Shown here: piece after piece, positions 60,703 through 64,000 of the stretch
Position numbering within the stretch: the stretch's first letter is position 1
Layout of the letters: each line of letters starts with the position of its first letter
From: Sphingomonas arvum
GTDB taxonomy: Bacteria; Pseudomonadota; Alphaproteobacteria; Sphingomonadales; Sphingomonadaceae
Direction: 5' to 3'
Length of the DNA: 64,000 nucleotides
NCBI RefSeq assembly: GCF_026013565.1
Contig: NZ_JAPDOB010000002.1
Location: forward strand, 620,001 to 684,000
The notes under the pieces: generated by a model
Told to the model about the DNA's origin: nothing
The model's input: the letters and a program-made list of their open reading frames with translations, nothing else
Databases searched by the model: none
Translations under genes and position numbers: made by a program

Positions 60703-62258
60703 TCCCACTCGATCGTCCCCGGCGGCTTGCTGGTATAATCATAGACCACGCGATTGATGCCGGCGACCTCGTTCACAATGCGAGTGGCCACCCGGCTGAG
60801 GAATTCGGCAGAGAAGGGGTAGACGTCCGCGGTCATGCCATCGACGCTGGTGACCGCGCGCAGCGCGCAGACGCTGTCGTAGGTCCGGGCGTCGCCCATG
60901 ACGCCGACGGTGCGCACCGGCAGGAGAACGGCAAACGCTTGCCAGATCGCGTCGTACAGACCGGCGTTGCGGATCTCCTCCAGGTAGATCGCGTCTGCTT
61001 TGCGCAGGATGTCGCAGCGTTCCTTGGTGATTTCGCCCGGAATGCGGATGGCGAGGCCAGGGCCCGGGAAGGGGTGGCGGCCGACGAACGCCTCCGGAAG
61101 GCCGAGCTCGCGGCCGAGTTCGCGCACCTCATCCTTGAACAGCTCGCGCAAAGGTTCGACCAACGCCATGTTCATGCGCTCGGGCAGGCCGCCGACATTA
61201 TGGTGGCTCTTGATGGTCACGGACGGGCCGCCGACGAACGACACGCTTTCGATCACATCGGGGTAGAGCGTGCCCTGCGCCAGGAAGGCGGCGCCGCCGA
61301 TCTTGTTCGCCTCGGCCTCGAACACGTCGATGAACGTCTTGCCGATGAATTTACGCTTCGCCTCGGGGTCGGAGACGCCGGCCAGGCCGCCGAGGAACAG
61401 CTCTTCCGCTTCAACATGGATCAGCGGGATGTTGTAGCTGTTCCGGAACAGCGACACGACCTGCTCCGCCTCGGCCGAGCGCATCAGGCCATGGTCGACG
61501 AACACGCAGGTCAGCTGCTCGCCAATTGCCTCGTGAATCAGCACGGCCGCGACCGCCGAGTCGACGCCACCCGACAGGCCGCAGATCACCTTGCCAGAGC
61601 CGACCTGAGCGCGGATGTCGGCGATCTTGGCGTGGCGGTAGGCCTCCATGCTCCACTCGCCCGAACAGCCGCAGATGTGGCGGGCGAAGTTGGCGAGCAG
61701 CTTGCCGCCGTCGGGCGTGTGCACCACCTCCGGGTGGAACATCAGGCTGTAGCGCTTAAGCGTTTCGTTGGTGGCGATGGCGAACGGCGCGCCCTCGGAC
61801 GCCGCGACGACCGAAAAGCCCTCGGCCAGGCTCTCCACCCGGTCGCCGTGGCTCATCCACACCTGGTGGCGCTCGCCGACCTGCCACAGCCCGTCGAACA
61901 GGGCGGAGGGCGCGACCACTTCGATGAATGCGCGCCCGAATTCCTTGCTGTCGTGGGTCACGACCTTGCCGCCCAGCTGCTGGTGCAGCGTCTGCTGCCC
62001 GTAGCAGATACCGAGCAGGGGCAGCCCGCTGTCGAACAGCACCTGCGGCGCGCGCGGGCTGTTCTCCCAGGTGACCGAGGAGGGGCCGCCGGAAAAGATG
62101 ATGCCCTTGGGCGCCAGCCGCTCGAACGCTTCCTCGGCGGCGTTGAAGGGGGCGATCTCGCAGTAGACGCCGGCCTCGCGCACCCGGCGGGCGATCAGCT
62201 GCGTGACCTGACTCCCGAAGTCGACGATCAGGATGGTTTCGGCCGGCTGCACGGTCAC
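60699..62258 (-). CDS. guaA: GMP synthase (glutamine-hydrolysing)
   Basis: 519 aa. Amidotransferase domain: [20 protein letters not shown], nucleophile in [10 protein letters not shown], and [15 protein letters not shown] pyrophosphatase domain: [21 protein letters not shown]-loop-like motif. Dimerisation domain: [18 protein letters not shown] and the end [14 protein letters not shown]. It aminates XMP to GMP in the cytosol. Its stop overlaps the next gene's ATG. Confidence 0.98.
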   Translation of the reverse strand: MTVQPAETILIVDFGSQVTQLIARRVREAGVYCEIAPFNAAEEAFERLAPKGIIFSGGPSSVTWENSPRAPQVLFDSGLPLLGICYGQQTLHQQLGGKVVTHDSKEFGRAFIEVVAPSALFDGLWQVGERHQVWMSHGDRVESLAEGFSVVAASEGAPFAIATNETLKRYSLMFHPEVVHTPDGGKLLANFARHICGCSGEWSMEAYRHAKIADIRAQVGSGKVICGLSGGVDSAVAAVLIHEAIGEQLTCVFVDHGLMRSAEAEQVVSLFRNSYNIPLIHVEAEELFLGGLAGVSDPEAKRKFIGKTFIDVFEAEANKIGGAAFLAQGTLYPDVIESVSFVGGPSVTIKSHHNVGGLPERMNMALVEPLRELFKDEVRELGRELGLPEAFVGRHPFPGPGLAIRIPGEITKERCDILRKADAIYLEEIRNAGLYDAIWQAFAVLLPVRTVGVMGDARTYDSVCALRAVTSVDGMTADVYPFSAEFLSRVATRIVNEVAGINRVVYDYTSKPPGTIEWE

Positions 62259-62278
62259 GTTGGCCCTCTCGCGCGCAA

Positions 62279-62313
62279 AGAAAAAGTGCGCGGACCCCTA
62301 CGGCCCGCGCACT
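62279..62313 (-). terminator. Intrinsic terminator after the Gly/Tyr-rich gene
   Basis: On the minus strand AGTGCGCGG pairs with CCGCGCACT around an 11-base loop, followed by TTTTCTTTG. It lies 26 bases past the Gly/Tyr-rich gene stop and separates it from guaA. Confidence 0.85.
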
Positions 62314-62338
62314 CCCTTTGTCTACGTGTCAGGACCGC

Positions 62339-62896
62339 TTAGTAGCGGCGGTAACCGTAGTTGCCGTTGATCCGGTCCAGATCGATGTCCGTGATCCGGC
62401 CGCTCGACCGGCTCACCTTGCAGCTGAACCGGTAGGCCGGGACGCCCTGCTGGTTATACCCATAGCCGCCGTAAGGGGCATTGTAGCCGCCGTAGCCACC
62501 ATAGTTGCCGCGGTAGTAGGCGCTGGTGACCAGGCCGTAGACGCGGAAGTTCAGGTTGCGGGTCCGCTCCACCCGGTCGATCTGGGCGACGCGCAGGCCG
62601 GCGTTGTTATAACCGTAACCGCCATAGCCTCCGTCGTAGTAGCCGCCATTCACGCGCTGCTCGGTAGCACGGGCGCACTGGTCGACTGCCCAGCGCTCGT
62701 TGGCGTAATCATACCCGCCATTGTAGCCACCGTAGCCGCCGTTGTAGCCGCCACGCAGGATGTTGTTGAGGATGGCGCCGACGAGAACGTCGCCGCCGCC
62801 ACCGGGGTAATATTGCGCAGCGGCGGGAGCCGCGATCGCCACGCTCGCCGCAGCCGCAGCCGCGCCGCCGAGGAGGAACTTGTGAACAGCCTTCAT
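62339..62896 (-). CDS. Exported Gly/Tyr-rich protein
   Basis: 185 aa from ATG 62896 (AAGGAGAG at good spacing; the GTG two codons earlier is too close). Signal peptide FLLGGAAAAAASVAIAAPAA. The mature protein has three patches of GGYNGGYGGY-like tandem Gly-Tyr repeats. Between them is a more ordered region, RVAQIDRVERTRNLNFRVYG and FSCKVSRSSGRITDIDLDRI, with a few Cys. Sphingomonads commonly encode such proteins; their function is unknown. It is probably envelope-associated. Confidence 0.75.
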   Translation of the reverse strand: MKAVHKFLLGGAAAAAASVAIAAPAAAQYYPGGGGDVLVGAILNNILRGGYNGGYGGYNGGYDYANERWAVDQCARATEQRVNGGYYDGGYGGYGYNNAGLRVAQIDRVERTRNLNFRVYGLVTSAYYRGNYGGYGGYNAPYGGYGYNQQGVPAYRFSCKVSRSSGRITDIDLDRINGNYGYRRY

Positions 62897-63095
62897 GGCC
62901 ACTCTCCTTCTAAGTTCTGGCGGGCTCTCCCGCCGACGATGGCCTGTTTGCCCGATTCGGGCTGCACCTGGACTGAAGGCTCTGTTGCCTTTCGTTCAGC
63001 CCGTGCAACGACATGCCGACTGCTGCTAAAGTCCGTTCGAACCCGTTTCGGTTCCGACCGTTGTGGGGGTGGAACGGAACTCCGGGGAGCTGCCG

Positions 63096-64000
63096 ATGCG
63101 AGCGTCCTTGCTGTTGAGCGGACTTGCGATCGTCTGGAGCGGGCCGGCGCTGGCCCAGGCCGGCCGGCTGGTCGCCGCCGACCCGGTGGCGAACACGCCC
63201 GCCGGCACCCAGGCGTGGAAGGTGCGCTATCTCACCACCGACGATCGCGGCCACCAGCGCGAGGTCAGCGGCATGGTGGTCGCCCCGCGCGAGGCGGTGC
63301 CGGCCCGGCCGCGACCGGTGATCGCCTGGGCACACGGGACCTGGGGCACGGCGACGAGCTGCGCGCCCTCGCTGAGCCCGCGCTTCTTTGAGCTGACGCC
63401 GGCAATTGCGGCGGTGCAGCAAGGCTATGTGGTGGTAGCGCCGGACTATCCGGGGCTCGGCAGTGCCGGGCCGCATCCCTATCTGGTCGGCACGGCAACC
63501 GGTCGCTCGGTGCTGGATGCGGTGAGGGCCGCGCGGAATATCCCTGGCGCGGCGGCAGGCAAGCGCTTCGCCGTGTGGGGCGAAAGCCAGGGCGGTCATG
63601 CGGCGCTGTGGACCGGCCAGTTGGCGGGGGTCGATGGAGCGGGTCTGCAACTCGTCGGGGTCGCGGCGGGAGCGCCGCCGACCAACCTCGCCGCCAATTT
63701 CCGCCAGGCGAGCGACGCCAATGCCCGCGCCTTCCTCACCGCGCTCGCGACCGACAGCTGGTCGCGATACTATGGCGTGCCGTTGCGCATCGGGGCGCGG
63801 CGCACGCCATGGATCATCCAGCGAATGGCGCGCAATTGCGTGACGGTCGACTCGACGCCCAGACTCGGCACGTTGCTCGGCATTCTGGCGCTGCGGCAGG
63901 ACCTGCGGCGGGTGGACCTGGCCACCACGCCGCCCTGGGCCAGTTACGTCCGCGCCAACAGCCTCACGCCCCTGCAGCGCGCGCCCGTGCTGATCGCTCA
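63096..64000 (+). CDS. Secreted alpha/beta hydrolase, secretory-lipase-like (partial)
   Basis: The first 301 codons of a gene that runs off the window; ATG 63096 with GGGGAG upstream. Signal peptide LLLSGLAIVWSGPALAQ. The alpha/beta hydrolase core shows the oxyanion strand VIAWAHGTWGTATSCAPSLS, VVVAPDYPGLGSAGPHPYLV, and the nucleophile elbow WGESQGGHAALW (GESQG). This resembles the LIP secretory lipase family. The catalytic Asp and His would lie mostly beyond the window. The 199 bases before it (62897-63095) hold no visible gene. Confidence 0.87.
   Translation, partial: MRASLLLSGLAIVWSGPALAQAGRLVAADPVANTPAGTQAWKVRYLTTDDRGHQREVSGMVVAPREAVPARPRPVIAWAHGTWGTATSCAPSLSPRFFELTPAIAAVQQGYVVVAPDYPGLGSAGPHPYLVGTATGRSVLDAVRAARNIPGAAAGKRFAVWGESQGGHAALWTGQLAGVDGAGLQLVGVAAGAPPTNLAANFRQASDANARAFLTALATDSWSRYYGVPLRIGARRTPWIIQRMARNCVTVDSTPRLGTLLGILALRQDLRRVDLATTPPWASYVRANSLTPLQRAPVLIA

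Overview
The window looks like chromosomal DNA of a high-G+C alphaproteobacterium, most likely a member of the Sphingomonadales. Pointers are the Usg protein, a UrcA-family protein, a SWFGD-like small-protein family member, a gene-transfer-agent style terminase pair, several ~60-residue proteins without known function, and dispersed hairpin repeats of a type I recall from sphingomonads. No rRNA, tRNA, CRISPR array, insertion sequence or intact prophage was seen. Coding density is high, many genes overlap by 4 bases, and strong G+C codon bias produces very long but meaningless antisense reading frames.

Layout. 1-5 kb (mostly minus strand): a 3-oxoacid CoA-transferase pair with a small SnoaL-like gene wedged between the subunits, a lipoprotein metallo-beta-lactamase hydrolase, a quinone-oxidoreductase-like enzyme, a glutathione S-transferase and an SCP2 sterol-carrier protein. 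5-12 kb: HdeD-like membrane protein, a frameshifted exported helical-repeat gene followed by a DUF3142 gene, a multicopper oxidase, and a membrane protein with an unusual HELGGH motif. 12-19 kb: DUF423 protein, succinate-semialdehyde dehydrogenase, an orphan terminase small/large pair, and a membrane GGDEF-EAL protein. 19-33 kb: PilZ protein, DsbA-like and M48 peptidase pair, RNase E, amidase, PBP1A, release factor 2, a lipoprotein-type methyltransferase, thymidylate synthase and two tandem entericidin-like lipoproteins. 33-54 kb (mostly minus strand): rpoC, rpoB, rplL, rplJ, rplA and rplK, the usual L11-L1-L10-L7/L12-beta-beta' block, split here into three pieces. 54-64 kb: sulfotransferase, BamB and its tetratricopeptide partner, PanB, Usg, L,D-transpeptidase, GMP synthase, a Gly/Tyr-rich exported protein, and the start of a secreted alpha/beta hydrolase.

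The most interesting part lies between rplJ and rplA. An aroF-trpE-trpG operon (DAHP synthase plus both anthranilate synthase subunits) is translationally coupled throughout. It is preceded by a 22-codon leader peptide with three Trp codons in four (W-W-R-W), a 3' hairpin with an eight-T run, and a promoter placed so that the transcript would start at the leader ATG. This is the architecture of a classical trp attenuator with a leaderless trpL, on an operon that commits carbon to tryptophan or anthranilate. The neighbouring SWFGD-like gene ends in antisense trpG sequence, which suggests a rearrangement joint.
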